Program-made: the position numbers and the translations under genes
Notes under the pieces: generated by a model
What the model saw: only the letters and a program-made list of their open reading frames with translations
Database searches by the model: none
Told to the model about the DNA's origin: nothing
Shown: piece after piece, positions 10,070-21,101 of the stretch
Layout: each line of letters opens with the position of its first letter
Position numbering within the stretch: the stretch's first letter is position 1
Source: Demetria terragena DSM 11295
GTDB taxonomy: Bacteria; Actinomycetota; Actinomycetes; Actinomycetales; Dermatophilaceae
Length of the DNA: 64,000 bases
Assembly: GCF_000376825.1 (NCBI RefSeq)
Contig: NZ_AQXW01000004.1
Coordinates: 434,001-498,000, forward strand
Reading direction: 5' to 3'

Positions 10070-11725
10070 GTGACCGACATCATTGGACTCGATGTCTCGG
10101 CGTCCGGACCGGCCGGCGATGCCATCGAGCAACACCTACCGACCCTGGTTGACGCGGGTTTTGCCAGCAAGTTGTTCGATCAGGACGCCACGTTGTGGGG
10201 CCCGGAGGCCGAGGAAGAATCCGCCAAGCGCCTTTCGTGGGTTGGCCTAGCCAGAAGTTCGCGTCCGCTACGCGGCGAAATCGAAGCGCTACGAAGCGAT
10301 TTCGCAGACAAGGGTCTCGACCACGTGGTGTTGTGCGGTATGGGCGGGTCCTCGCTCGCTCCCGAGGTCATTTGCGCGACCGCGAACGTACCGCTCACGG
10401 TCTTGGACTCCAGCCAGCCAGACATGGTCCGCGCTGCCCTGCAGGACCGGATTGACCGCACCGTGGTTGTCGTGTCGTCAAAGTCGGGTTCGACCGTGGA
10501 GACCGACAGCCAACGTCGTGCCTACGAGCAGGCCTTTCGCGACGCCAGGATCGACCCGACCGAGCGCATCGTGATCGTCACGGATCCGGGGAGCCCGCTC
10601 GACGGCGAAGCACGTTCCGCGGGGTATCGCGTGATCAATGCCGACCCCAACGTCGGTGGTCGCTACTCGGCGTTGACCGCCTTCGGGCTCGTACCGAGCG
10701 GTATTGCTGGTGCCGACATCGAGCGCCTGCTCGATGAAGCCGAAGCCGTGACTGACCTGTTGGCCAGCGACGACTCCAGCAACCCAGGACTTCGGTTGGG
10801 TTCAGCGCTGGGCGGCACCGCGCCGCTACGCAACAAGGTGCTCCTCATCGATGCCGGGACTCAAGCCAAGGGCTTTGGCGAGTGGGCCGAGCAGCTCATT
10901 GCCGAGAGCACGGGCAAAAATGGCACCGGTCTTCTTCCCGTAGTCGTCGACGAGGCACCACAGGGCGGCCAAGCCGACGATGCCTCCTGGGTCTACCTGC
11001 TACCGGCGGGCGACGATGAGGATGTCGAAGCGCCGGCACCGTCCGGAGACTCATCAGCAATCCAGGTTTCGGGTTCACTCGGCGCGCAGTTGATGCTGTG
11101 GGAGGTCGCCACCGCGGTGGCGGGTCGCCTGCTCGGTATCAATCCGTTCGACCAGCCCGATGTCGAGAGCGCGAAGAACGCTGCCCGCGAGCTGCTCGAC
11201 GGCGATGCAGGCAGTGGCGATCAGCCGGCCTTTGTGGACGAAGCCATCGAGGTTCGGGCGCTGGGCGGCGAGTGGCTCGGTGACGCTGCGACCGTCGAGC
11301 AGGCGTTGGAGCGCCTCGTCGGCCAACTCTCTCCGACTGGCTACCTTGCGGTGATGGCCTACCTCGACCGGATCGCAGATCGGGCACTGGCCGACACGCG
11401 TACGCCATTAGAAGCAGCCCTCGGTCGTCCGGTGACCTTTGGGTGGGGTCCGCGGTTCCTGCACTCCACTGGGCAGTACCACAAGGGCGGCGCTGCCGAA
11501 GGCGTCTACGTGCAACTGACCACTGAACCGCGAGAGGACCTTCCGGTCCCAGGCCGGGAGTTCACCTTCGGGCAGTTCATCGCCGCGCAAGCTGGCGGCG
11601 ATGCACGGGTGTTGGCCGACCATGGTCGGCCCGTGCTGCGGCTGCACCTGCGAGATCACGATGCTGGCCTGGCTCAGGTCATGCGTGCCGTGATGGCGCT
11701 CTCGCCAGCGTCCCACGCCTCGTGA
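10070..11725 (+). CDS. pgi: Glucose-6-phosphate isomerase
   Basis: Interconverts glucose-6-phosphate and fructose-6-phosphate. Two SIS domains are recognisable: MGGSSLAPE near residue 100 and the sugar-phosphate-binding SSKSGSTVET near residue 142. The 551-residue sequence is of the type found as the C-terminal half of fused transaldolase/isomerase proteins, rather than the E. coli type. The GTG at 10070 has AAGGAG about 7 bases upstream and begins one base after tal; the zwf GTG overlaps its stop. The assignment is strong from sequence type and context. Confidence 0.93.
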   Translation: MTDIIGLDVSASGPAGDAIEQHLPTLVDAGFASKLFDQDATLWGPEAEEESAKRLSWVGLARSSRPLRGEIEALRSDFADKGLDHVVLCGMGGSSLAPEVICATANVPLTVLDSSQPDMVRAALQDRIDRTVVVVSSKSGSTVETDSQRRAYEQAFRDARIDPTERIVIVTDPGSPLDGEARSAGYRVINADPNVGGRYSALTAFGLVPSGIAGADIERLLDEAEAVTDLLASDDSSNPGLRLGSALGGTAPLRNKVLLIDAGTQAKGFGEWAEQLIAESTGKNGTGLLPVVVDEAPQGGQADDASWVYLLPAGDDEDVEAPAPSGDSSAIQVSGSLGAQLMLWEVATAVAGRLLGINPFDQPDVESAKNAARELLDGDAGSGDQPAFVDEAIEVRALGGEWLGDAATVEQALERLVGQLSPTGYLAVMAYLDRIADRALADTRTPLEAALGRPVTFGWGPRFLHSTGQYHKGGAAEGVYVQLTTEPREDLPVPGREFTFGQFIAAQAGGDARVLADHGRPVLRLHLRDHDAGLAQVMRAVMALSPASHAS

Positions 11726-13266
11726 AGCCGGCGCGCGTAGCGCAAGGCATCAACCCACTGCGTGACGAGGAAGACAAGCGACTCCCCCGCATCGCTGGAC
11801 CCTGTGGGCTGGTGCTGTTCGGAGTCACCGGAGACCTTGCACGCAAGAAGTTGATGCCAGCGATCTACGACCTCGCCAACCGTGGCCTGCTCCCGCCGGG
11901 CTTCTCCCTCATCGGATTTGCGCGACGAGATTGGGCCGACCAGGACTTCGGAAAGGTTGTCTACGAGGCCGTGCGCGAGCATGCTCGGACGCCATTCCGA
12001 GAAGACGTCTGGCGCAACCTGGCCGAGGGGTTTCGTTTCGTACCAGGGACATTCGACGATCCTGCGGCCTACGAACTCCTCGCCGAGACTGCGGCTGAAC
12101 TGGATGCCAATCGTGGCACCGGCGGCAACTACGCCTTCTACCTGTCGATCCCGCCCAAATTCTTCTCGACGGTTTGCGAAAACCTGGAACGCTCCGGGTT
12201 GTCGAAGAAACCCAAGAATGCGTGGCGGCGAGTCGTCATCGAGAAGCCTTTCGGTCACGACCTCAAGAGCGCACGCGAGCTCAATGACGTGGTGGAGAGC
12301 GTGTTTCCCCCGGACTCGGTCTTCCGGATCGATCACTACCTCGGGAAAGAGACCGTTCAGAATCTGCTGGCGCTGCGCTTTGCCAACCAGATCTTTGAGC
12401 CGATCTGGAACAGCAACTACGTGGACCACGTGCAAATCACGATGGCCGAGGACATTGGGGTTGGTGGACGCGCGGGCTACTACGACGGCATCGGCGCCGC
12501 CCGTGACGTTATCCAGAATCATCTCTTGCAACTGTTGGCGTTGACCGCGATGGAGCAGCCCAACAACTTTGACCCGCAGGCACTGCGCGTCGAAAAGAGC
12601 AAGATCCTCAGTGCTGTGCGGCTGCCCAAGAACCTCGGCTCCTCGACGGCTCGCGGTCAGTATGCCGCCGGGTGGCAGGGCAGCGAACAGGTCGCCGGAT
12701 TCCTCGAAGAGGACGGCATACCAGCCGATTCCGCAACCGAGACCTATGCCGCCATCAAGGTCGAAATCGCGACCCGTCGATGGGCTGGGGTGCCCTATTA
12801 CCTTCGAGCGGGCAAGCGGCTCGGCAAGCGGGTGACTGAGGTTGCGGTCGTCTTCAAGCGCGCTCCCCAGATGCCTTTCACGGAGAACGAAACCGAAGAG
12901 CTCGGGCAGAACGCCGTGGTGATTCGGGTTCAGCCTGATGAGGGCATCACGCTGCGATTTGGGTCCAAGGTGCCGGCCACGACTTCAATGGAGGTGCGCG
13001 ACGTCACCATGGACTTTGGCTACGGGTCCTCCTTTGCTGAGTCCAGCCCCGAGGCCTACGAGCGTCTGATCCTCGACGTGCTGCTCGGAGATCCACCGTT
13101 GTTCCCTCGGCACGAGGAAGTCGAACTGTCCTGGCAGATCCTCGATCCCATCGAGAAGTACTGGGCCAAGCACGGCCAGCCGGAGCAGTATGAATCGGGC
13201 GGTTGGGGTCCCCACAGTGCTGACGAGATGATGCGCCACGACGGACGTACCTGGAGGATGCCTTGA
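11722..13266 (+). CDS. zwf: Glucose-6-phosphate 1-dehydrogenase
   Basis: First enzyme of the oxidative pentose-phosphate branch, producing NADPH and 6-phosphogluconolactone. The Rossmann motif GVTGDLARKKL is near residue 35, EKPFGHDL follows, and the substrate-binding motif RIDHYLGKE starts at residue 202. The 514-residue length is normal. It starts at the GTG overlapping the pgi stop (GTGA). Followed after 55 bases by its partner opcA. Confidence 0.98.
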   Translation: MKPARVAQGINPLRDEEDKRLPRIAGPCGLVLFGVTGDLARKKLMPAIYDLANRGLLPPGFSLIGFARRDWADQDFGKVVYEAVREHARTPFREDVWRNLAEGFRFVPGTFDDPAAYELLAETAAELDANRGTGGNYAFYLSIPPKFFSTVCENLERSGLSKKPKNAWRRVVIEKPFGHDLKSARELNDVVESVFPPDSVFRIDHYLGKETVQNLLALRFANQIFEPIWNSNYVDHVQITMAEDIGVGGRAGYYDGIGAARDVIQNHLLQLLALTAMEQPNNFDPQALRVEKSKILSAVRLPKNLGSSTARGQYAAGWQGSEQVAGFLEEDGIPADSATETYAAIKVEIATRRWAGVPYYLRAGKRLGKRVTEVAVVFKRAPQMPFTENETEELGQNAVVIRVQPDEGITLRFGSKVPATTSMEVRDVTMDFGYGSSFAESSPEAYERLILDVLLGDPPLFPRHEEVELSWQILDPIEKYWAKHGQPEQYESGGWGPHSADEMMRHDGRTWRMP

Positions 13267-13321
13267 CCACCCCACTCAGTTCTCCGCCCGTTCCTCGCTC
13301 CGATACTGATCGGGGACCCCG

Positions 13322-14455
13322 GTGATTGTCGACCTTCCCGACACCTCATCGCGGGACATCTCCAAACGTCTGGTCGGTTTGCGCCACGAGATGGGTGCCG
13401 TCACCCTCGGACGGGTTCTCACGCTGATCGTCGAAGTTGACGAGAAGACTGCTGACCAGGCGCTGGAGGTGGCCAGTGAAGCAACCCGCCAGTCTCCGAG
13501 TCGCATCTTGGTCATCGTGCGCGGTTCCGCACGTCGAGCCGACCGCCTCGACGCCCAGATTCGGATCGGCGGTGACGCAGGCGCAAGCGAGATCGTCGTG
13601 ATGCGCCTGTTTGGTCGGCTCGCTGATCAAGGACGCAATGTCCTCACCCCGCTGTTGCTGCCCGACTCCCCCATTGTCGCGTGGTGGCCGGGCGAGGCAC
13701 CCGACGACGTGGCACGGTCACCGGTCGGCGCCATGGCCCAGCGTCGGGTCACCGATACGGCCAAGATGCGTTACCCACGGCGTGCTATCGCGCAGCGGTC
13801 CAAGGCCTACTCACCGGGCGATACCGACTTGGCGTGGACCCGGTTGACCCGCTGGCGGGGGCTGCTCGCCGCGGCCCTCGATCAGGCACCCTTCGAACCT
13901 GTCACCGAGGCTGTCGTGACGGGCGCGTCCGACTCGGCAAGCACCGATCTGCTCGCGGCATGGCTGGCGAATCGTCTTCGTTGTCCGGTGCGACGGGCGA
14001 AAACCTCTGCAGGTGAAGGGGTTCGGAGTGTGCGCCTGTGTCGTACTAGCGGGCCCGTCGACCTAGTACGCATCTCGGCAAAAGTCGCGACCCTCAGTCA
14101 GCCGGGGCAGCCTGTTCGGCGCATGACCCTGGGCCGGCCGTCCGATGTCGAGGTCCTCGGTGAGGAGATTCGCCGACTCGACTCAGACGAGGTCTACGAG
14201 CAAACGTTGCTCAAAGGCCTGTCGACGCTGCCGACTCAGACGCCGACGATGGCCCAAGCGGTCGCCGCTGGTCATGCCCCCGACGTGGAGGCCGCACGCA
14301 AAGCGGGCGACGCCGTACGCCGTGCCTCATCAGGGTTGTCGGCGAATGCCATGGTCGACGCCCCGACTCACGATGCCACGAAGGACGAGGTTAAGAAGGC
14401 CGCCGAACGTCAACTCGATGCACGACGAGACGACAACACGGGGCAGACACGATGA
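13322..14455 (+). CDS. opcA: Glucose-6-phosphate dehydrogenase assembly protein OpcA
   Basis: OpcA is needed for assembly and full activity of Zwf in cyanobacteria and actinobacteria. The 377-residue protein opens with IVDLPDTSS, typical of actinobacterial OpcA, and carries the conserved SRILVIVRG and LLPDSPIVAWWPGEAP segments. The start is the GTG at 13322. It lies between zwf and pgl, and its stop overlaps the pgl ATG as ATGA. Confidence 0.95.
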   Translation: MIVDLPDTSSRDISKRLVGLRHEMGAVTLGRVLTLIVEVDEKTADQALEVASEATRQSPSRILVIVRGSARRADRLDAQIRIGGDAGASEIVVMRLFGRLADQGRNVLTPLLLPDSPIVAWWPGEAPDDVARSPVGAMAQRRVTDTAKMRYPRRAIAQRSKAYSPGDTDLAWTRLTRWRGLLAAALDQAPFEPVTEAVVTGASDSASTDLLAAWLANRLRCPVRRAKTSAGEGVRSVRLCRTSGPVDLVRISAKVATLSQPGQPVRRMTLGRPSDVEVLGEEIRRLDSDEVYEQTLLKGLSTLPTQTPTMAQAVAAGHAPDVEAARKAGDAVRRASSGLSANAMVDAPTHDATKDEVKKAAERQLDARRDDNTGQTR

Positions 14456-15192
14456 CGTCGCTACCCGCGCCCGAGGTCGTGCAGAACGCCGATGCAGCCG
14501 GGGTCGCTGACTCCGGCGCGGCGCGTCTCATCACGAGTCTCGGTGAGGCGCAACGAGCCGGACGTGAACCGCATATCGCACTGACGGGCGGGTCGATGGG
14601 GTCGGCCATCATTGCGGCCGTGTTGCGCCGTCCCGAACGCGATCAGGTCGATTGGTCGCGGGTTTCGGTGTGGTGGGGCGACGAGCGCTACCTCCCAGCG
14701 GGTGACCCCGAGCGCAACGACACGCAGAACGATCGCGCTGGCCTCCTCGAACTCGGGTTGGATCCCGATCGGGTTCATCGGGTTCCCGGCCCAGGTGAGA
14801 CCGAGTCGGTGGAGGAAGCCGCCGCTGTCTACGGCGCGTCGCTGCGCTCGCACGGCGCTGGCGCCTTCGAGGTTGCGATGTTCGGCGTAGGCCCCGACGG
14901 TCACATTGCTTCGCTTTTTCCGCACCACCCAGCGCAGCGAATTGACGGTGAGATCGCGGTGCCGGTGCACGACTCCCCCAAACCGCCACCGCTGCGGGTG
15001 TCGCTCACCTTCGAGGCCATCAATCGGTCGCGTCAGGTGTGGTTCATGGTGGCTGGCGAGGCTAAGGCGGCCGCCGTCTCGGCCGCGCTCGCCCCGGACA
15101 CCGAACGTTGGGACATCCCTGCCGTCGGCGCCCGCGGTACCGAGGCCACGGTGTGGTTAGTCGACCACACCGCGTTGAACGCGAAGACGTAG
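14452..15192 (+). CDS. pgl: 6-phosphogluconolactonase
   Basis: Hydrolyses 6-phosphogluconolactone. The 246-residue protein is of the NagB/DevB fold type: ALTGGSMGSAI near residue 42, the conserved WWGDERYLP, and FGVGPDGHIASLFPHHP containing the catalytic GxDGHxAS-like motif. The ATG overlaps the opcA stop (ATGA). It is the last intact gene of the cluster; the decayed epimerase gene begins a few bases downstream. Confidence 0.96.
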   Translation: MTSLPAPEVVQNADAAGVADSGAARLITSLGEAQRAGREPHIALTGGSMGSAIIAAVLRRPERDQVDWSRVSVWWGDERYLPAGDPERNDTQNDRAGLLELGLDPDRVHRVPGPGETESVEEAAAVYGASLRSHGAGAFEVAMFGVGPDGHIASLFPHHPAQRIDGEIAVPVHDSPKPPPLRVSLTFEAINRSRQVWFMVAGEAKAAAVSAALAPDTERWDIPAVGARGTEATVWLVDHTALNAKT

Positions 15193-15208
15193 CCGACCGC
15201 GATGGCCG

Positions 15209-16008
15209 GCTATCGCGCGTGGACACGAGGTGGTGTGCCTAGCGCGTGGCGAATCTGGTGTAGTTCCAGGGGGATCCACGCTGGTGCGGGGCGACCGCTC
15301 GAGCAGAGATGGATACGCTGGCCTCGAAGGAGCGTTCGATGCCGCGATTGATGTGGCACGAGATCCGCTACACGTGCGCACGGCGCTCGACGTACTCGCT
15401 GACCGGGTCAACCACTGGGTGTTCGTGTCCACCAGCAATGTGTATGCAGACGAGTCGACTCCGTACGCCGATGAATCCGCAACGTTGCGCGCCCCCCTCC
15501 CCGACGCGACAGACTGGGCACCCGAGCTCTATGGCGAGGGCAAACGCAGCTGCGAAGAGCATCTTCTAGGCACCGCCGGCTCAGAGGCTTTGCTCATCGC
15601 AAGAGCCGGGCTGATCGCCGGGCCCGGTGATGCTAGTGGTCGAACAGGCTACTGGCCGTTGCGTTTTGCCTATCCAGCCACCGAAGACGGATCTGTGCTC
15701 ATCCCAGATGAGCCTAGTTTGCTGACTCAGCAACTCGACGTGCGAGACCTTGCGTCCTGGTTGGTGGACTGCGCCGAGGACGCTCGAACAGGCGTTGCAG
15801 ATGCGGTCGGTGAGATCCTGCCGCTCCGGGACTATCTAGCATCGGCCCGCGAAGTCGCCCACCACACTGGCCCGTTAGTCGGGCGACGCGCCCGCTCACC
15901 GAAACACTGCGCGATGTGCTCGCCTGGGAAGTGACGGCTGGCCCAAGGCGTGTTCGCCGTGCAGGCTTATCGATGGCCGACGAACGGGAACTGCTCGCAC
16001 AGCCTTAA
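15209..16008 (+). pseudogene. Decayed NAD-dependent epimerase/reductase gene
   Basis: The translated remnant AIARGHEVVCLARGESG through FVSTSNVYADESTP, LYGEGKRSCEE and ARAGLIAGPGD is clearly an NAD-dependent epimerase/dehydratase-family reductase. It has the SxSNVY segment and the YxxxK catalytic pair (in LYGEGKR). Two lesions are visible. The N-terminal dinucleotide-binding GxxGxxG segment is absent: the homology begins directly before HEVVCLARG, just after pgl. Near 15889 the frame shifts by -1: the expected C-terminus continues in another frame as RPLTETLRDVLAWE and ends at the TAA at 16006-16008, with a block of residues missing before it. A shorter open frame, 15230-15934, survives but would lack cofactor binding. 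Sequencing error cannot explain both lesions easily. Confidence 0.82.
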
Positions 16009-16145
16009 CCCGCAGGTCCGGCCGATCGCAGGTCCTAGGACCCCTCCGTGGACATTTCGTCCTGAGGCCGATAGGGCGCCAGGTCCGTCTCGGTCACTCT
16101 GTCTCTAGTGCGACGAACAGCGTCGCCAGACTCAGGGGAAACATC

Positions 16146-17180
16146 ATGACAAACAACACTTTTCGCCACGGGCTCGTCACTATCGCGCTCAGCGGTGCGA
16201 TCGTCGGAGCGGCGAATGCACCGGCCCAGGCCGACACGATCATTCCGCCGCCGAACGCCGACACGGCGTTCGGGTACACAGCACTCATTGCTGACCAGGG
16301 CGGCAATCACTCGCTGAAAGTCGTCGCACCATCCGGTGCGCACACCACCATCGGTGACGTCTCATCAGGAGCGGACGTCCTGGATGTCTCGACCAATGCG
16401 CGCACCGTGGTCACAGGGTTCACCACCGCCAGCGCCGAACTGCGCATCACCATCTGGGATACGGCCGCAAAGAAGCCGACCTACCTTCGGGTTTCGAACG
16501 GGACGGACGCCAAGCTGGTCCGTGGCGGAGTCCTCGTGACGCGCAGCACGCAGGCGCCACAGGTCTACTCCCGCTCCGGCGCCGTGACGTCGACACTTCC
16601 GCGCGGCATCACCTCAGCCGAGCCGACCCATGACGGAACAAAGCTCTACACCACGACGTCCTCAGGCCTCCAAATGCGCTCGGCCCCCGACGGCGAGGTC
16701 TTTACCTCGGCGCCCTTACCTGCTGGCAAGACGCGCTGCACAGCAACCGGGCACCTTGGCTCAGGCGCGGCAGCAGTGAATTGTGACCAAGGGTCGATGA
16801 CCGGGGCGACGGCGTACAGCTTCCAGGAATCCGGCACGCTGACCCGGCTCACCACCAAGGGTGGAAATTCGTACACGGTCACTGGCGGACACGTCGTCGA
16901 CCAGTCCGTTGGCGACAGCGTGCTGTGCAGTTCGTATCTCTACACCGGGCCTAAAGGTGACAAAGCGGTCCCGGGAGGCACGAAAGATCTATGCCCGAAA
17001 ATGGCTGGTGCACATGGAAACTCCATCTACCTCGTCACCGGGGCTGATCCGGAATACAGCCCCGATGGCGGGGATCTGATCCGCTACGACCTGAGCAACG
17101 GAAAGAGCACCCGGATCGCGGGCCTCGGCACCGTATTTGACGGAAGGGTCACCAGCGCCAAAGTGGTCGACGGAACCTGA
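16146..17180 (+). CDS. Secreted protein of unknown function
   Basis: Not recognised as a known family. The 344-residue protein has a Sec signal peptide (hydrophobic residues 9-24, probable cleavage after AQA at 27-29). The mature part is rich in Thr, Ser and Gly and in short beta strands (HSLKVVAPSGAHTTIGDVSSGADVLDVS). It repeats a VLDVS/TVVTG/LRITIWD rhythm that resembles a beta-propeller. Four cysteines in the second half (RCTATGH, VNCDQG, VLCSSY, DLCPKM) could form two disulfides outside the cell. AGGGG lies upstream of the ATG. It stands alone between the pseudogene and convergent rbpA. Confidence 0.8.
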   Translation: MTNNTFRHGLVTIALSGAIVGAANAPAQADTIIPPPNADTAFGYTALIADQGGNHSLKVVAPSGAHTTIGDVSSGADVLDVSTNARTVVTGFTTASAELRITIWDTAAKKPTYLRVSNGTDAKLVRGGVLVTRSTQAPQVYSRSGAVTSTLPRGITSAEPTHDGTKLYTTTSSGLQMRSAPDGEVFTSAPLPAGKTRCTATGHLGSGAAAVNCDQGSMTGATAYSFQESGTLTRLTTKGGNSYTVTGGHVVDQSVGDSVLCSSYLYTGPKGDKAVPGGTKDLCPKMAGAHGNSIYLVTGADPEYSPDGGDLIRYDLSNGKSTRIAGLGTVFDGRVTSAKVVDGT

Positions 17181-17233
17181 GCCCCCGTCGTCAAACCTGG
17201 CGGTCAGTCGCCAGTGGGCAGAACGCGGGGGGC

Positions 17234-17584
17234 CTACTGAATCAGGCCGCGTCCGCGCAGCGAGGAGAGCGCTTCATCAAGAATGACGTCACCTTCCTCG
17301 TCGGAGCGGCGCTCTTTCACATAGGCAAGGTGGGTCTTGTAAGGCTCTGCGCGGGTCGGGGCAGGCGGGTTCTGCTCGTCCTGCCCCGCCGGGAACCCGC
17401 ATCGCGGGCAGTCCCAGTGCTCAGGGATGGCAAGGCTTGGTTCCTGAGCGAAACTCGGGCGGGTCTGGTGACCGTTAGCGCACCAGTACGAGACGACGAC
17501 TCGTGGCACAGCGTCGCCGCGCTCGGCCTCCCCCATCGGTCCGGCGCCAACACGACTTCCTTTAATCGCATGTCCAGCAGCCAT
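17234..17584 (-). CDS. rbpA: RNA polymerase-binding protein RbpA
   Basis: Actinobacterial transcription factor that binds RNA polymerase and the principal sigma factor and stabilises the open complex. The 116-residue protein shows the core Zn-ribbon-type module (YWCANGH and WDCPRCGFPAG) followed by the basic linker and C-terminal sigma-interaction helix (HLAYVKERRSDEEGDVILDEALSSLR). AAAGGAG precedes the ATG. It lies 48 bases after secG on the same strand, a common actinobacterial arrangement. Confidence 0.97.
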   Translation of the reverse strand: MAAGHAIKGSRVGAGPMGEAERGDAVPRVVVSYWCANGHQTRPSFAQEPSLAIPEHWDCPRCGFPAGQDEQNPPAPTRAEPYKTHLAYVKERRSDEEGDVILDEALSSLRGRGLIQ

Positions 17585-17632
17585 GGTGGGTGCTCCTTTG
17601 AGATCGAGACGGGCTCGAGTAGTGAGGCAGGT

Positions 17633-17878
17633 TTAGGCGACGAAACGGTCAAGCAAGCCAAGACCCAGGATCGTGGCGCCCCACATGAGGCTTATTCCGA
17701 TGGTGAACCGGTTGAGGTTGCGCTCCGCCATCGACGAACTGCCCAGGCTGCTGGAGGCACCACCACCGAACATGTCGGAGAGGCCACCTCCCTTGCCCTT
17801 GTGCATGAGAATGAGCAACACCAAAAACAGGCTGCTGATCACCAGCAGGACCTGAAGTGCGATACGGGCTACGTCCAC
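17633..17878 (-). CDS. secG: Preprotein translocase subunit SecG
   Basis: Small SecYEG subunit with two membrane spans flanking the conserved MHKGKGGGLSDMFGGG loop. I favour the GTG at 17878 (81 residues, starting VDVARIALQ), because AGGTGG lies 8 bases before it and family members usually begin here. The GTG at 17890 would add four residues. Preceded by the hairpin after tpiA and followed by rbpA. Confidence 0.95.
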   Translation of the reverse strand: MDVARIALQVLLVISSLFLVLLILMHKGKGGGLSDMFGGGASSSLGSSSMAERNLNRFTIGISLMWGATILGLGLLDRFVA

Positions 17879-17912
17879 TACGGATGCCACCTAGGAAGTC
17901 GTTGAGCGTTTC

Positions 17913-17949
17913 GAAGCGGTTGCCGTGCCACAGGCACGGCAACCGCTTC
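17913..17949 (-). terminator. Strong hairpin terminator between tpiA and secG
   Basis: A perfect 17-base-pair stem (17913-17929 with 17933-17949) closes a three-base loop. It lies 23 bases after the tpiA stop. There is no T-run on either side, so it is of the U-less type common in actinobacteria. Confidence 0.85.
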
Positions 17950-17972
17950 AGGTTACACGGTATGCGTCCAGA

Positions 17973-18776
17973 TCAGGATGCTGCGTCGCCGCCGTGGTGG
18001 CTGCGATAACGACAGATCGACGAAAACTCCGCCGGATCAATGGATGCACCGCCCACGAGTGCCCCGTCGACATCCGGCTTTTCCATGATCCCCGCAACGT
18101 TCGCTGCCTTCACGCTGCCGCCGTAAAGCACCCGAACCCCTGCCGCAAGGTCGGCGTCATAAAGCTCCGCGAGGCGTCCACGAATCGCCGCACAAACTTC
18201 CTGTGCGTCATCCGGTGTGGCGACTTCGCCCGTACCGATCGCCCACACGGGCTCGTAGGCGATCACGATTGAGGCGGCCTGCTCGGCGGTGATCTCTGCG
18301 AGGGCCGCGTCAGTCTGGGTCAGCACGTGAGTCACCTGGTCACCAGCCTGGCGGACCTCAAGAGGCTCACCCACACACAGGATGGGCGTAAGGCCGTGCC
18401 GGTAGGCCGCGGCGACCTTGGCATTCACGGCCTCATCGGTCTCACCGTGGTGTTCCCGTCGCTCGCTGTGCCCGACGACGACGTAGGTGCAACCGAGCTT
18501 GGCCAGGAACGCGCCCGAAATCTCACCGGTGTAGGCGCCGCTGTCATGTGCCGACACATCCTGCGCACCCAGGACCACCTTGAGCCGGTCCCCGTCGATC
18601 ATCGTCTGGACGGTGCGCAGATCGGTGAACGGCGGCACCACGGCAACCTCGACGGCCGCGAAATCGTGCCGCCCATCGCGCAGCGTCCAGTCAAGCTTTT
18701 GCACCAGATGGGTCGCCTGGACGTGGTCGAGGTTCATCTTCCAGTTGCCCGCCATCAGCGGGGTACGGTCAGCCAT
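17973..18776 (-). CDS. tpiA: Triosephosphate isomerase
   Basis: Interconverts dihydroxyacetone phosphate and glyceraldehyde-3-phosphate. The 267-residue TIM barrel has catalytic K13 (GNWKMN), H103 (VVGHSERR) and E175 ([11 protein letters not shown]), all intact, plus the phosphate-binding YGGSVKAAN. It starts one base after the pgk stop and ends before the 17-bp hairpin. It is the last gene of the gap-pgk-tpiA operon. Confidence 0.98.
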   Translation of the reverse strand: MADRTPLMAGNWKMNLDHVQATHLVQKLDWTLRDGRHDFAAVEVAVVPPFTDLRTVQTMIDGDRLKVVLGAQDVSAHDSGAYTGEISGAFLAKLGCTYVVVGHSERREHHGETDEAVNAKVAAAYRHGLTPILCVGEPLEVRQAGDQVTHVLTQTDAALAEITAEQAASIVIAYEPVWAIGTGEVATPDDAQEVCAAIRGRLAELYDADLAAGVRVLYGGSVKAANVAGIMEKPDVDGALVGGASIDPAEFSSICRYRSHHGGDAAS

Positions 18777-18777
18777 C

Positions 18778-21056
<2,279 letters not shown>

Positions 21057-21101
21057 TCACGGAGGGGCGCGCTAAGGCGTTTCGTTGGGTGAACTCGCCG
21101 C

